NCBI RefSeq assembly: GCF_004358185.1
Contig: NZ_SMUV01000074.1
Coordinates: 399,363 to 463,362 of the forward strand
Length of the DNA stretch: 64,000 bases
Origin: Antarcticimicrobium luteum
GTDB lineage: Bacteria > Pseudomonadota > Alphaproteobacteria > Rhodobacterales > Rhodobacteraceae
Direction: 5' to 3'
A program made the position numbers and the translations under genes. Of this stretch, positions 36,590-44,258 are shown piece by piece (positions within the stretch are counted from its first letter, which is position 1; each line of letters begins with the position of its first letter). The notes beneath the pieces were generated by a model. The model searched no databases. It was not told the origin of the DNA and saw only the letters and a list, made by a program, of their open reading frames with translations.

Positions 36590-36642
36590 GATGAGGCGAT
36601 TTCGGCAAACCCATGCCGCAATACCTAAGGTGCGGCCTCGTC
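36590..36642 (+). other. Branched RNA-like structure between the divergent operons
   Basis: GATGAGGC (36590-36597) pairs with GCCTCGTC (36635-36642), eight pairs with one GT on the plus strand (a mismatch on the minus strand). Inside, CGGCA/TGCCG (36603-36607, 36614-36618) closes loop AACCCA, or alternatively CCGCA (36616-36620) pairs TGCGG (36631-36635); the two are exclusive. A TTTT lies shortly after. May be a terminator, small RNA or leader element; no family recognised. Confidence 0.35.
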
Positions 36643-37005
36643 TGTTTTCAAAGCGTGCCGGCAAGAGAATCACACCGCTCGGACGCCAGGACGCCGGCTG
36701 CGAAACCGCGGGCCATCACCGCAGATCCGTCCCGCAAAGCAAGCGATTCGCACCCAAGCAACCACCTGAAAAGGCAGAGCCACCATCTGCGCAATTTCAC
36801 GGTTCATATAGGGAAAAGCCATCGGCGCGGGGGCCTTCCCGCCAAGCCCGAAAATGCGAAAATCCTTCAACTTAGGGGCGATACGGACCTGTTTTCGCGA
36901 ATTTTGGTCCAAAAAACCGGCAAAATGCGCCGATTTCTCCACTCATCTCACCCGGATAGAATCAAAAATTTGCATTTGTAAACGAATCATGCAAGCAATT
37001 TGGGA

Positions 37006-37051
37006 GCTCGGGTCCAAAGGCGTGCCTGAGCCTCAATTCGGCAGTTAGGCC
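37006..37051 (+). promoter_or_regulatory. ANTAR-type double hairpin in the codB leader
   Basis: P1: 37006-37015 pairs with 37022-37031 (ten positions, one mismatch, two GT) closing hexaloop AAAGGC, which has the A1 and G4 expected for ANTAR targets. An 8-base linker follows. P2: GGC/GCC (37040-37042 with 37049-37051) closing hexaloop AGTTAG; its 3' arm is the first part of the terminator's 5' arm. Same layout as the urtA leader, with nearly the same P1 loop (AAAGGC versus AAATGC). Confidence 0.68.
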
Positions 37052-37093
37052 TCGAACTCAGTCGACAGTGATTCGGCGAGTCGGGGCTTTTTT
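37049..37093 (+). terminator. Leader terminator upstream of codB
   Basis: GCCTCGAACTC (37049-37059) pairs with GAGTCGGGGC (37078-37087), one bulged A and one GT, followed by six T (37088-37093). It lies 258 bases before the codB ATG with no gene upstream on this strand, so it is a leader attenuator rather than an operon end. Confidence 0.8.
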
Positions 37094-37351
37094 CGTTTTT
37101 GTTGTCCCCAACAATCCGTCCGGCTGGGAGGAAACACCGCAAGGCACTGACGTTCGACCCCGAAACGCCCCCTCGGCACACTCCGCTCTTGCGGACATCC
37201 TTTGTCGGCCAGGCGGATCACAAGACCCCAATCAACACGTTCGTCCGTTTGGGCGCCCCTCGGCATCGCCGGCGGGCAAAGGGTCATCGCATGCCTTGTA
37301 AACCCGCTTTCCGGAAAAAATCCGCGCCTGCAACGACAGAGAGGTACTGCA

Positions 37352-38683
37352 ATGTCTGGATCAATCAAGCACATCGAACCTGATGAGCTCGAGAAAATAG
37401 AAGAGAACGTCGACCACGCCCTGGGCGAAGAATACGAACATGAACCGGTGCCGGCCAAGGCCCGGCGCAGCATGTTCTCCATCACCATGGTCTGGATGGG
37501 CTTTCCGATGATCATCACCGGGGCAATGACCGGTTCGATCCTCGTGCTCGGCATGGGCTTTGCCGCCGCGCTCAAAGCCATGATCATCGGCAACCTGATC
37601 ATGCTGTTCTATGTCGGCCTGCTGGGCCAGTTGGGCGCCCGCAAGGGACTGAACTTCGCCCTGCTCGCCAGCATCGTCTTCGGTCGCAAGGGCTATGTCT
37701 TCGCCTCCGGCCTGCTCTCGACCCTCTTGCTGGGCTGGTATGCGGTGCAGACCGGGATTACCGGCGCGCTGGTCAGCTCGACCTACGGGCTGAACTACGT
37801 TGTCATGACCGTGATCGCCGGCGTACTTTACATCGGCATTACCTTCGTCGGCGTAAGAGGGCTGCACATCATCGGCACGATCTCGGTGCCGCTGTTCATC
37901 GTTCTCGGGCTATGGGTCGCCGGCGACGCCGCCGCCACCTCGGGCTGGGACGCGATCATGGCCTATCCGGGAAATAACGGCACCGCCACCATGACCATGG
38001 GGGTCGGCCTGACCGTCGTCATCGCATTGTTCATCGACGCCGGCACAGTGACCGCCGACTTCAATCGCTGGGCTGCGGACAAGAAAAGCTCGTGGGTCGC
38101 CACCTTCAGCGCATTCCCCTTTGCCAACCTGGTCGCCATGCTGGTCGGCGGCGTGATGACGGCAGCGCTGGCCGTGCCGGATGCCAATCCCTTCGGCACC
38201 GACAACATGTTCGGCTACATGAACGCCCAGCAGATGACCTGGCTCAGCGTGCTGGCCTTCCTGTTCCTCTACGTGAACCTCGGCTCGGTCTGCGCCCACT
38301 GTCTGTATAACGCAGCCACCGGCTGGTCGCGCATCCTGCACAGCCACATGCGGCTCTTCGCGATCATCCTCGGCGCGATCGGCATCGTCATCGCCGCGAC
38401 CAACGTCTGGGCCTTTTTCATTCAGTGGCTGTCGCTGCTGGGTATTCTGGTGCCGCCGATCGGGGCGATCATCCTGGTCGATCAGTACCTCGTCCGGAAG
38501 GGCTCGGAGATCGAAGCCGACTGGCGCGGCACCGCCTTTCTGGCGTGGGCCTGTGGCTCGGCAGTGGCCTTCATCGTCGAGTGGTATTTGCCGCATCTGT
38601 CCACGGCGATTTCTGCCGGCCTGGTGGGCGGCATCGCCTATTATGTGCTGAGCTCCCTCGCCGGGAAAACCGCGCGCGCGTAA
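37352..38683 (+). CDS. NCS1-family nucleobase/cation symporter (CodB-like)
   Basis: A 443-residue transporter with about twelve helices. Typical NCS1/CodB features include WMGFPMIITGAMTGSILVLG near the first helices, the GLLGQLGARKGLNFALLAS loop, and IALFIDAGTVTADFNRWA. These proteins take up cytosine, uracil, hydantoins, allantoin or related ring amides with a cation. ATG at 37352 is supported by GAGAGG. It heads a two-gene operon with a MetX-like esterase and has an attenuated leader like those of the amide operons, so I expect a cyclic or linear amide/ureide substrate, not necessarily cytosine (no deaminase gene is nearby). Confidence 0.85.
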   Translation: MSGSIKHIEPDELEKIEENVDHALGEEYEHEPVPAKARRSMFSITMVWMGFPMIITGAMTGSILVLGMGFAAALKAMIIGNLIMLFYVGLLGQLGARKGLNFALLASIVFGRKGYVFASGLLSTLLLGWYAVQTGITGALVSSTYGLNYVVMTVIAGVLYIGITFVGVRGLHIIGTISVPLFIVLGLWVAGDAAATSGWDAIMAYPGNNGTATMTMGVGLTVVIALFIDAGTVTADFNRWAADKKSSWVATFSAFPFANLVAMLVGGVMTAALAVPDANPFGTDNMFGYMNAQQMTWLSVLAFLFLYVNLGSVCAHCLYNAATGWSRILHSHMRLFAIILGAIGIVIAATNVWAFFIQWLSLLGILVPPIGAIILVDQYLVRKGSEIEADWRGTAFLAWACGSAVAFIVEWYLPHLSTAISAGLVGGIAYYVLSSLAGKTARA

Positions 38684-38703
38684 TCTCATCGGACCTGTTC
38701 CGA

Positions 38704-38731
38704 GTGTGCTGCGGTTCCGGCCGCAGCACAC
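38704..38731 (+). repeat. Perfect 11-bp hairpin between codB and the esterase
   Basis: GTGTGCTGCGG (38704-38714) and CCGCAGCACAC (38721-38731) with loop TTCCGG, 23 bases before the next ATG. No T-run, so it may stabilise or process the two-gene mRNA. Confidence 0.7.
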
Positions 38732-38753
38732 AGTACAACCAAAGGATCCTACC

Positions 38754-39773
38754 ATGACCCTCGACTACGACATCTTCGACCTTGGCACCTACAAGTTCCA
38801 GTGCGGTCTGGCCGTGCCGGACTGCAAGCTGGCCTACAAGACCTTCGGCACACTCAACGCCGCCAAGGACAATGTAATCGTCTACCCGACCTGGTACTCC
38901 GGCCAGCACTACGACAATGAATGGCTGATCGGCCCGGGTATGGCCCTCGACCCCGAAAAGTATTTCATTGTCATCCCCAACATGTTCGGAAACGGCCTTT
39001 CGTCTTCTCCGTCGAACACGCCCGAACCGTACAATGCCGACCGCTTCCCCGATGTCACCGCCTATGACAACGTGATGGCGCAACACCGGCTGATCACCGA
39101 GAAATTCGGTATCGAGAAGGTCCGCATGGTGACCGGCTGGTCCATGGGCGCGCTTCAGACCTTCCATTGGGGCGCTCTTTTCCCCGACATGGTGGAGCTG
39201 ATCGCACCCTTCTGCGGCTCGGCCAAGTGCTCGCGCCACAACTATGTCTTTCTCGAAGGCGTCAAGGCCGCGCTGCGCGCCGATGCGGCGTGGGAGAACG
39301 GGCGCTATACGAGCAAGCCTGAAAAAGGCCTGCGCGCTGTTGGCCGTGTCTATGCCGGTTGGGGCCTGTCGCAGACCTTCTACCGCGAAGAACTCGACCT
39401 CAAGGCGCTCGGCTATGCCTCGCTGGAAGATTTCCTGATCGGCTTCTGGGAGGGTTTCTTCCTGCCCAAGGACGCAAACAACCTGCTGACCATGGCCTGG
39501 ACCTGGCAGCACGGCGACATCAGCGACAACGATCTCTATAACGGCGACTACAAGGCGGCACTCGGTGCGATCAAGGCAAAGGCCTACGTGATGCCTGGTC
39601 AGACCGATCTGTATTTCCCGGTCGAGGACAGCCAAAATGAGGTCGCGAACATGCCCAACGCCGAGTATGTTCCTGTTCCCTCGATCTGGGGCCATTTCGC
39701 GGGCGGTCCCGGCACGAATCCCGAAGATGTGGCCTTCATCGACGAGAAACTCAAAGAACTGTTGGCGAGCTGA
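38754..39773 (+). CDS. MetX-like alpha/beta-fold esterase/acyltransferase
   Basis: A 339-residue alpha/beta hydrolase of the homoserine O-acetyltransferase-like group. The nucleophile elbow is VTGWSMGALQTFHWG, the acid is in the VMPGQTDLYFP strand, and a late His is in SIWGHFAGGPG. The usual biosynthetic MetX motifs and methionine-gene neighbours are missing, so it fits the MetX-like putative esterases found in catabolic clusters. RBS AAAGGA precedes the ATG. Co-transcribed with the CodB-like transporter; it may hydrolyse or transfer an acyl/carbamoyl group of the imported compound, but this is inference. Confidence 0.75.
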   Translation: MTLDYDIFDLGTYKFQCGLAVPDCKLAYKTFGTLNAAKDNVIVYPTWYSGQHYDNEWLIGPGMALDPEKYFIVIPNMFGNGLSSSPSNTPEPYNADRFPDVTAYDNVMAQHRLITEKFGIEKVRMVTGWSMGALQTFHWGALFPDMVELIAPFCGSAKCSRHNYVFLEGVKAALRADAAWENGRYTSKPEKGLRAVGRVYAGWGLSQTFYREELDLKALGYASLEDFLIGFWEGFFLPKDANNLLTMAWTWQHGDISDNDLYNGDYKAALGAIKAKAYVMPGQTDLYFPVEDSQNEVANMPNAEYVPVPSIWGHFAGGPGTNPEDVAFIDEKLKELLAS

Positions 39774-39798
39774 ACTGCGGCATCCTCAACACCCCGGA

Positions 39799-39823
39799 GC
39801 GGCGCCTTTCAGGCGCCGCTTTC
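39799..39823 (+). terminator. Rho-independent terminator after the esterase
   Basis: GCGGCGCCT/AGGCGCCGC (39799-39807 and 39811-39819) with loop TTC and a short TTTC tail. Ends the codB-esterase unit. The remaining part of the 385-base gap to amiC2 (up to 40158) shows no gene; it should contain the amiC2 promoter. Confidence 0.8.
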
Positions 39824-40158
39824 AGTTTCGCATATCGGTGGCTGGGCGAGGCCCCTCATTGCCCGGACGGCGGTTTCCCCCGGGCTTGATGATGGGCTGT
39901 CCGGGCGCCCCGCACAGATCCCGCGGCGGCGCGGCGCCGATTTTGCCAAGCTGCCCAGCAGGCGGTCCAGAGCGCACAAGATTGCAGGCTTGAGCAGGAC
40001 GCCCGGCAACAAACCGCCCCGCTATCGGAAAGGATGACACGGCAGCCAACGCCGGGTGAGGCGGCCCCTGCCCGGCCCGCGCCGCTTGCGGCGGCTCCGG
40101 CTTGCCGCGTATGTATCCCCAAAGAGGTCCGCAGGGCCGGTTGGCACGAGGTATCAGC

Positions 40159-41307
40159 ATGACCCCATCTGCACAGGACGGCTGGAGAGTCGGGGTGCTT
40201 TTCTCGCGCAGCGGGATCACCGCCGTCACCGAGACCGAGCATTACAACGGCACGGTCCTCGCCATCGACGAGATCAATGCCGCGGGCGGCGTCCTCGGAC
40301 GCCCGCTCGTCTCGATCTGCAAAGATCCCGGATCGGACAATGACGCCTATCGCACGCTGGCCCGCCAGATGCTGTCCGAGGACGAACTGGACGTCATTTT
40401 CGGCTGTTCGATGTCCGGCAGCCGCAAGACCGTTCTGCCGGTGGTCGAACGCCACAACGGCCTCTTGTTCTATCCCTCCATGTACGAGGGGTTCGAGTAT
40501 TGCGAGAACCTCGTCTATACCGGCGCCACGCCGAACCAGCTGTGCCTGCCGCTGGCCGACTATCTGCTGCAGACCTACGGCAACCGGATTCTGTTTGTCG
40601 GCTCGGATTACATCTACCCCAGGGAATCCAACCGGATCATGCGCGATCTGATCGAAGCCCGGGGCGGCGAAACCGTGGCCGAACATTACCTGCCGCTGGG
40701 GGCGACCGCGACCGCCGAAATGGCCCTGGTCCGCGAGATCGAACAGGTGCGGCCCGACGCCGTGTTTTCCACGCTGGTGGGCACCTCGGCCCAGGCCTTC
40801 TATACGCTTTACGACGCCGCTGGGATCGACCGCGCCGCCTGCCCGATCGCCAGCCTGACCATGGCCGAGGGCGAGATCGCGCGCATCGGACCGGAGAAAT
40901 GCACCCGCCACATCCTTGCCGCAAGCTATTTCCAGACCATCGACACCGAGGTGAACCGCGCCTTCGTGGCGGCCTACAAGGCGCGGTTCGGATCAACGGC
41001 GGTCACCAGCGTCTGGTCCGAACCGGCCTATAATCAGGTCCACCTGTTCGCCCGTGCGCTGGAACGGGTCGGCGCGATGGACACCCACCGGATCGGGCAG
41101 GCCGTTCTGGGCCTGGACTTCGACGCGCCGGGCGGCCGAATCCATGTCGATCCGGAAACTCGGCATACCTGGCTCACGCCGCGGATCGGGGTGGCGCGGG
41201 CGGACGGCCTCTTTGACATCGTCTGGGAAGGCGGGGCGCCGGTTCATGCCGACCCCTATCTGGCCACCACCCGCTTCGAGGAACCGTCCCTGCGGGAGTG
41301 GGCATGA
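40159..41307 (+). CDS. Second AmiC-like amide sensor (system 2)
   Basis: A 382-residue cytoplasmic PBP-type sensor without signal peptide. AmiC hallmarks are present: VGVLFSRSGITAVTETEH, FGCSMSGSRKTVLPVVERH, LFYPSMYEGFEY, VGSDYIYPRESNRIMR, VFSTLVGTS. Versus Pseudomonas AmiC and the copy at 28187, the Tyr of CYMS is Ser and the Thr of YPT is Ser, both in the ligand pocket, so a different inducer is likely. ATG at 40159 (MTPSAQDGW) is preferred to an upstream in-frame start. It overlaps amiR2 (ATGA). Confidence 0.9.
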   Translation: MTPSAQDGWRVGVLFSRSGITAVTETEHYNGTVLAIDEINAAGGVLGRPLVSICKDPGSDNDAYRTLARQMLSEDELDVIFGCSMSGSRKTVLPVVERHNGLLFYPSMYEGFEYCENLVYTGATPNQLCLPLADYLLQTYGNRILFVGSDYIYPRESNRIMRDLIEARGGETVAEHYLPLGATATAEMALVREIEQVRPDAVFSTLVGTSAQAFYTLYDAAGIDRAACPIASLTMAEGEIARIGPEKCTRHILAASYFQTIDTEVNRAFVAAYKARFGSTAVTSVWSEPAYNQVHLFARALERVGAMDTHRIGQAVLGLDFDAPGGRIHVDPETRHTWLTPRIGVARADGLFDIVWEGGAPVHADPYLATTRFEEPSLREWA

Positions 41308-41912
41308 AGGGTCCGCCACGCCGCATCCTCGACGATCTACGCCGGGCACGGGTTCTGGTGATCCATCCGCGCGACGAGGATGGCACCGTGCTGATCAGCC
41401 AATTGCGCCGGCTGGGCTGCGAGGTGAACGCGGTCTGGCCGTTGCCGGCGGCGCTGCCCGAGGGCACGGATACAGTGTTCATCAGCGTCGAGGACACGGC
41501 GACAGACCAGGCCGTGCAGGTGTTCGAAGGCCACGACCCGGCGATTATCGCCGTCGTCACCTACGAAAGCCCGACCTCGCTGCGCGCGATCTACGATCTC
41601 AATGCCCATGGGGTGATGAGCAAACCTTTGCGTCCGCTGGGTATCCTGACCCAGTTCACCCTGGCCCGCTACCGCCACGGCTACGAGGCGCGCATGACCG
41701 CAAAGGTGCGCAAACTGGAAGACACCCTGAAGGGCCGCCGGCTGGTGGACCGGGCGATCCGGCTGCTGGTCGACGAACAGGGGCTGGCCGAGGACGCCGC
41801 CTATCGTCTGTTGCGCGATCAGGCCACCTCGGAACGGATCACGATGGCGGCGATCGCCGAAGACCTGATCGCGGCCCATGAGACGATGCGCCGGCTTGGC
41901 CTGGGGCGCTGA
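41304..41912 (+). CDS. Second AmiR-like ANTAR antiterminator (system 2)
   Basis: A 202-residue AmiR paralogue: pseudo-receiver (ARVLVIHPRDEDGTVLISQL; THE loop NAHGVMSKPLRPLGIL), coiled coil (about 125-150) and ANTAR domain (VDRAIRLLVDEQGLAEDAAY and MAAIAEDLIAAHETMRRLG). It overlaps amiC2 by four bases. Unlike system 1, the sensor/antiterminator pair is encoded before the attenuated leader at 42007-42099, so the regulator is made without antitermination and then opens the downstream hydrolase-transporter genes. Confidence 0.9.
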   Translation: MKGPPRRILDDLRRARVLVIHPRDEDGTVLISQLRRLGCEVNAVWPLPAALPEGTDTVFISVEDTATDQAVQVFEGHDPAIIAVVTYESPTSLRAIYDLNAHGVMSKPLRPLGILTQFTLARYRHGYEARMTAKVRKLEDTLKGRRLVDRAIRLLVDEQGLAEDAAYRLLRDQATSERITMAAIAEDLIAAHETMRRLGLGR

Positions 41913-42006
41913 TTCAGTATCGCTGAAAAATGCGGCTCAAAAACTGTGCATTTGCCTAAATATTAAAATTGAACCCGATCGCCTTGCATGACAGCATGCG
42001 GGTGAC

Positions 42007-42059
42007 GAGCAGGATTGCTCTGCGGCAAGGTTGCCGCTTCACATCCCGGCTATGTAGCC
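42007..42059 (+). promoter_or_regulatory. Hexaloop hairpins in the nitrilase leader
   Basis: GAGC/GCTC (42007-42010, 42017-42020) closes AGGATT. One base later GCGGC/GCCGC (42022-42026, 42033-42037) closes hexaloop AAGGTT, with A1 and G4 as in known ANTAR targets. After 10 bases GGC/GCC (42048-42050, 42057-42059) closes TATGTA (or GGCT/AGCC closes ATGT); its 3' arm lies in the terminator's 5' arm. Same P1-linker-nested P2 plan as the other two leaders, but with different loop sequences. Confidence 0.7.
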
Positions 42060-42099
42060 CCCGATACTGCGGTCTTTGACCGTGGGCGGGGGCTTTTTG
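42056..42099 (+). terminator. Leader terminator upstream of the nitrilase gene
   Basis: AGCCCCC (42056-42062) pairs with GGGGGCT (42088-42094), with an inner CGGTC/GACCG hairpin (42070-42074, 42078-42082), and five T at 42094-42098. It stands between amiR2 and the hydrolase, 17 bases before the GTG start, as an attenuator would. Confidence 0.88.
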
Positions 42100-42115
42100 C
42101 GTTTTGGAGACCGAC

Positions 42116-42961
42116 GTGCCCCTTGAAACCGACCATTCACACCCCGTGACCATCGCCTGCATTCAGTTCGAACCGAAGATCGGGGAACTTGACGCCAATC
42201 TGGACGCGATCGAGGACCGGGTGCGCCAGGCCCATGCCAAGGGCGCGCGGCTGATCGTGCTGCCCGAACTGGCCGACAGCGGCTATGTCTTCGACAGCGC
42301 CGAAGAACTGGCCAGACTGGCCCAGCCGATCCCCGACGGCCGCAGTGCCCGGCGCCTGATCGCGCTGTCGTCCGAACTGGAGGTCTATATCGTTTCAGGT
42401 CTGGCCGAGGCGGCGGGCGGCACATTTTACAACTCGGCCATGCTGTGCGGCCCGGATGGGTACATCGGCACCTACCGCAAGATGCACCTTTGGTATCGGG
42501 AAAACCTGTTCTTCGAAAAGGGCAACCTCGGCCTGCCGGTCTTCGACACCCCGCTGGGCCGGATCGGCATTGCGATCTGCTATGACGGCTGGTTCCCGGA
42601 AACCTTCCGCCAGCTGGCGGTAAAGGGGGCCGAGGTGATCTGCGTGCCCACCAACTGGGTGCCGATGCCCGATCAGGATCCGCAGGACGAAGCGATGTCG
42701 AACATCCTGCACCAGGCCGCAGCGCATTCCAACGGGCTGTTCATCGCCTGCGCCGACCGGGTCGGCACCGAACGCGGCCAGCCCTTCATCGGCCAGAGCC
42801 TGATCATCGACGCCACCGGCTGGCCGCTGGCCGGTCCCGCCAGCCACGAGAACGAAGACATCCTTTACGCCCAGATCACCCCGGCAGAGGTGTCGGCCAA
42901 AAGAAAACTGAACGAATTCAATGATATTTTCGGCGACCGGCGCACCGACGTCTACGGCTGA
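42116..42961 (+). CDS. Nitrilase-superfamily amidohydrolase
   Basis: A 281-residue carbon-nitrogen hydrolase. The triad is visible as Glu in IVLPELADSGY, Lys in GTYRKMHLWY and Cys in GIAICYDGWFPETFR. It is distinct from AmiE (no AmiE N-terminus, shorter) and resembles amidases such as RamA-type or carbamoyl hydrolases. GTG at 42116 is chosen because GGAG lies six bases upstream, right after the terminator; a TTG at 42104 would be in the T-run. It is the first gene under the system 2 attenuator and is followed by its transporter. Confidence 0.88.
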   Translation: MPLETDHSHPVTIACIQFEPKIGELDANLDAIEDRVRQAHAKGARLIVLPELADSGYVFDSAEELARLAQPIPDGRSARRLIALSSELEVYIVSGLAEAAGGTFYNSAMLCGPDGYIGTYRKMHLWYRENLFFEKGNLGLPVFDTPLGRIGIAICYDGWFPETFRQLAVKGAEVICVPTNWVPMPDQDPQDEAMSNILHQAAAHSNGLFIACADRVGTERGQPFIGQSLIIDATGWPLAGPASHENEDILYAQITPAEVSAKRKLNEFNDIFGDRRTDVYG

Positions 42962-43020
42962 ACCCCATATCACCCTCCGCTCAATCACACTCAACTCAAA
43001 CCAAACAGGGAACTACGACA

Positions 43021-44169
43021 ATGAAAATACCCTCTCTTCTTGCAACCGTGACCAGCGTCATGCTGGCAGGCGGCGCCTTCGCGTCAGACGATCCGATCCG
43101 CATCGGTGTCCCCGTCGGCCTGTCGGGCGCCAACAGCGTCGTCGCGCCGTCGGTGGTGCAATCGGCCGAACTGGCGGTCGAACAGATCAACGCTGCCGGC
43201 GGTGTGCTGGGCCGTCCGATGGAACTGGTCATCGCCGACGACGCCTCGGGCGCGGCGGGGGCTCAGAAGGCTTTTGACTCGCTGGTGTTCCAGAAAGAGG
43301 TCGACGTCCTGATTTCGATGGAAACCAGCGCCGCCCGCAACGCCGGGCTGCCGATCGTGTCGCGCGGCCAGGTGCCCTATATCTACACCTCGTTCTACGA
43401 AGGCCGTTCGTGCAACCCGTACCTCTTCGTCAACGCCTGGGTGCCGGAACAGCAGGTGCCGCCGATCGTCGACTACCTGAACGCCGAGGGCGCCAAGAAA
43501 TACTTCCTGATCGGCAGCGACTACTCCTTCGGCCGCGGTATGCTCGAATTCGCCCGCAGCTATGTTGAAAGCACCGGCGGCGAAATCGTGGGCGAGGAAT
43601 ACCTGCCTATGGATGGCTCGGACTGGACTGCGATCATCTCCAAGCTGAAGGCCTCCGGCGCCGAGGCTCTGATCACCTCGACCGCCGGCGGCGCTCCGAA
43701 CGTCACCCTGACCAAGCAAATGCGCGGTGCCGGGGTCGATCTGCCCTATGCCAACCTCGCCGTCGATGAGGGCACCGCCAAGAACATGGGTGCCGACGCG
43801 GCCGGAATCCTGATCTCGGCCTCCTATGTGACCGGCATCGACAGTGCCGAGAACAAGGCCTTTCTGGACGCGATGAAAGCCAAATTCGGCGATGATCTGC
43901 GCACCCCCAACGATCTGTCGGTGCCGCAGTACGAGGCCGTCTATCTCTACAAGGCCGCCATCGAAAAGGCCGGTTGCACCGATGCCAGGGCAGTTCTGGA
44001 CGCGCTGGACGAAGTGTCCTTCACCGGCCCGCGCGGCACCATCCAGATGAGCAAACAGCACCACGCGCCGCTGACCATGTATCTGGGTCAGGTGCAGGAC
44101 GACGGCTCGGTCAAGGTGGTGGGAACCTTCAAGGACGTCGATCCGGGCGAACAGTGTCCCAAGCTCTGA
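43021..44169 (+). CDS. Branched-chain-amino-acid/amide-type periplasmic binding protein
   Basis: A 382-residue LivK-type binding protein with signal peptide cleaved near AFA-SDD (about 22). Features: IGVPVGLSGANSVVAPSVVQ, NAAGGVLGRPMELVIADDAS, YEGRSCNPYLFVNAW, FLIGSDYSFGRGMLEFARS. It keeps the YEGR-x-C segment also seen in the UrtA-like protein at 35149, hinting at related amide ligands, but is otherwise a different subgroup. It feeds the LivHM/GF-type transporter downstream. Confidence 0.9.
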   Translation: MKIPSLLATVTSVMLAGGAFASDDPIRIGVPVGLSGANSVVAPSVVQSAELAVEQINAAGGVLGRPMELVIADDASGAAGAQKAFDSLVFQKEVDVLISMETSAARNAGLPIVSRGQVPYIYTSFYEGRSCNPYLFVNAWVPEQQVPPIVDYLNAEGAKKYFLIGSDYSFGRGMLEFARSYVESTGGEIVGEEYLPMDGSDWTAIISKLKASGAEALITSTAGGAPNVTLTKQMRGAGVDLPYANLAVDEGTAKNMGADAAGILISASYVTGIDSAENKAFLDAMKAKFGDDLRTPNDLSVPQYEAVYLYKAAIEKAGCTDARAVLDALDEVSFTGPRGTIQMSKQHHAPLTMYLGQVQDDGSVKVVGTFKDVDPGEQCPKL

Positions 44170-44178
44170 TCTGACAGC

Positions 44179-44206
44179 GCGGCCGGGGGCCCCTTTCCCC
44201 GGCCGC
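44179..44206 (+). repeat. Intercistronic hairpin after the binding-protein gene
   Basis: GCGGCCGGGG (44179-44188) and CCCCGGCCGC (44197-44206), a perfect 10-base stem, 9 bases after the stop codon and 53 bases before the permease gene. No T-run. Third such hairpin after an SBP gene in this window. Confidence 0.65.
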
Positions 44207-44258
44207 ATTATCCATCCGCATACACCCGCATCCATCCGCACATGGAGAAATCGGCCCG

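Larger units (their letters stand above)
36385..37351. other. Divergent urtA/codB control region
   Basis: A 967-base region with no credible gene. From left to right it holds the urtA leader (terminator and hairpins, minus strand), an AT-rich stretch with a TCCTTG/CAAGGA dyad at 36536-36553 likely near the urtA promoter, a branched structured element at 36590-36642, a TTGCAT/ATGCAA dyad at 36970-36994 near the presumed codB promoter, the codB leader hairpins and terminator (37006-37093), and 258 bases of unassigned leader before codB. Base composition is clearly lower in GC than the genes. Confidence 0.7.

Noticed and set aside
36613..36981. Short frames in the urtA-codB gap
   Set aside because: No ribosome-binding site, no conserved motif, and the region has leader structures instead.
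37094..37351. Riboswitch (guanidine, TPP or purine type) in the codB leader
   Set aside because: I looked for the conserved cores of these classes and found none; only the terminator and hairpins upstream are supported.
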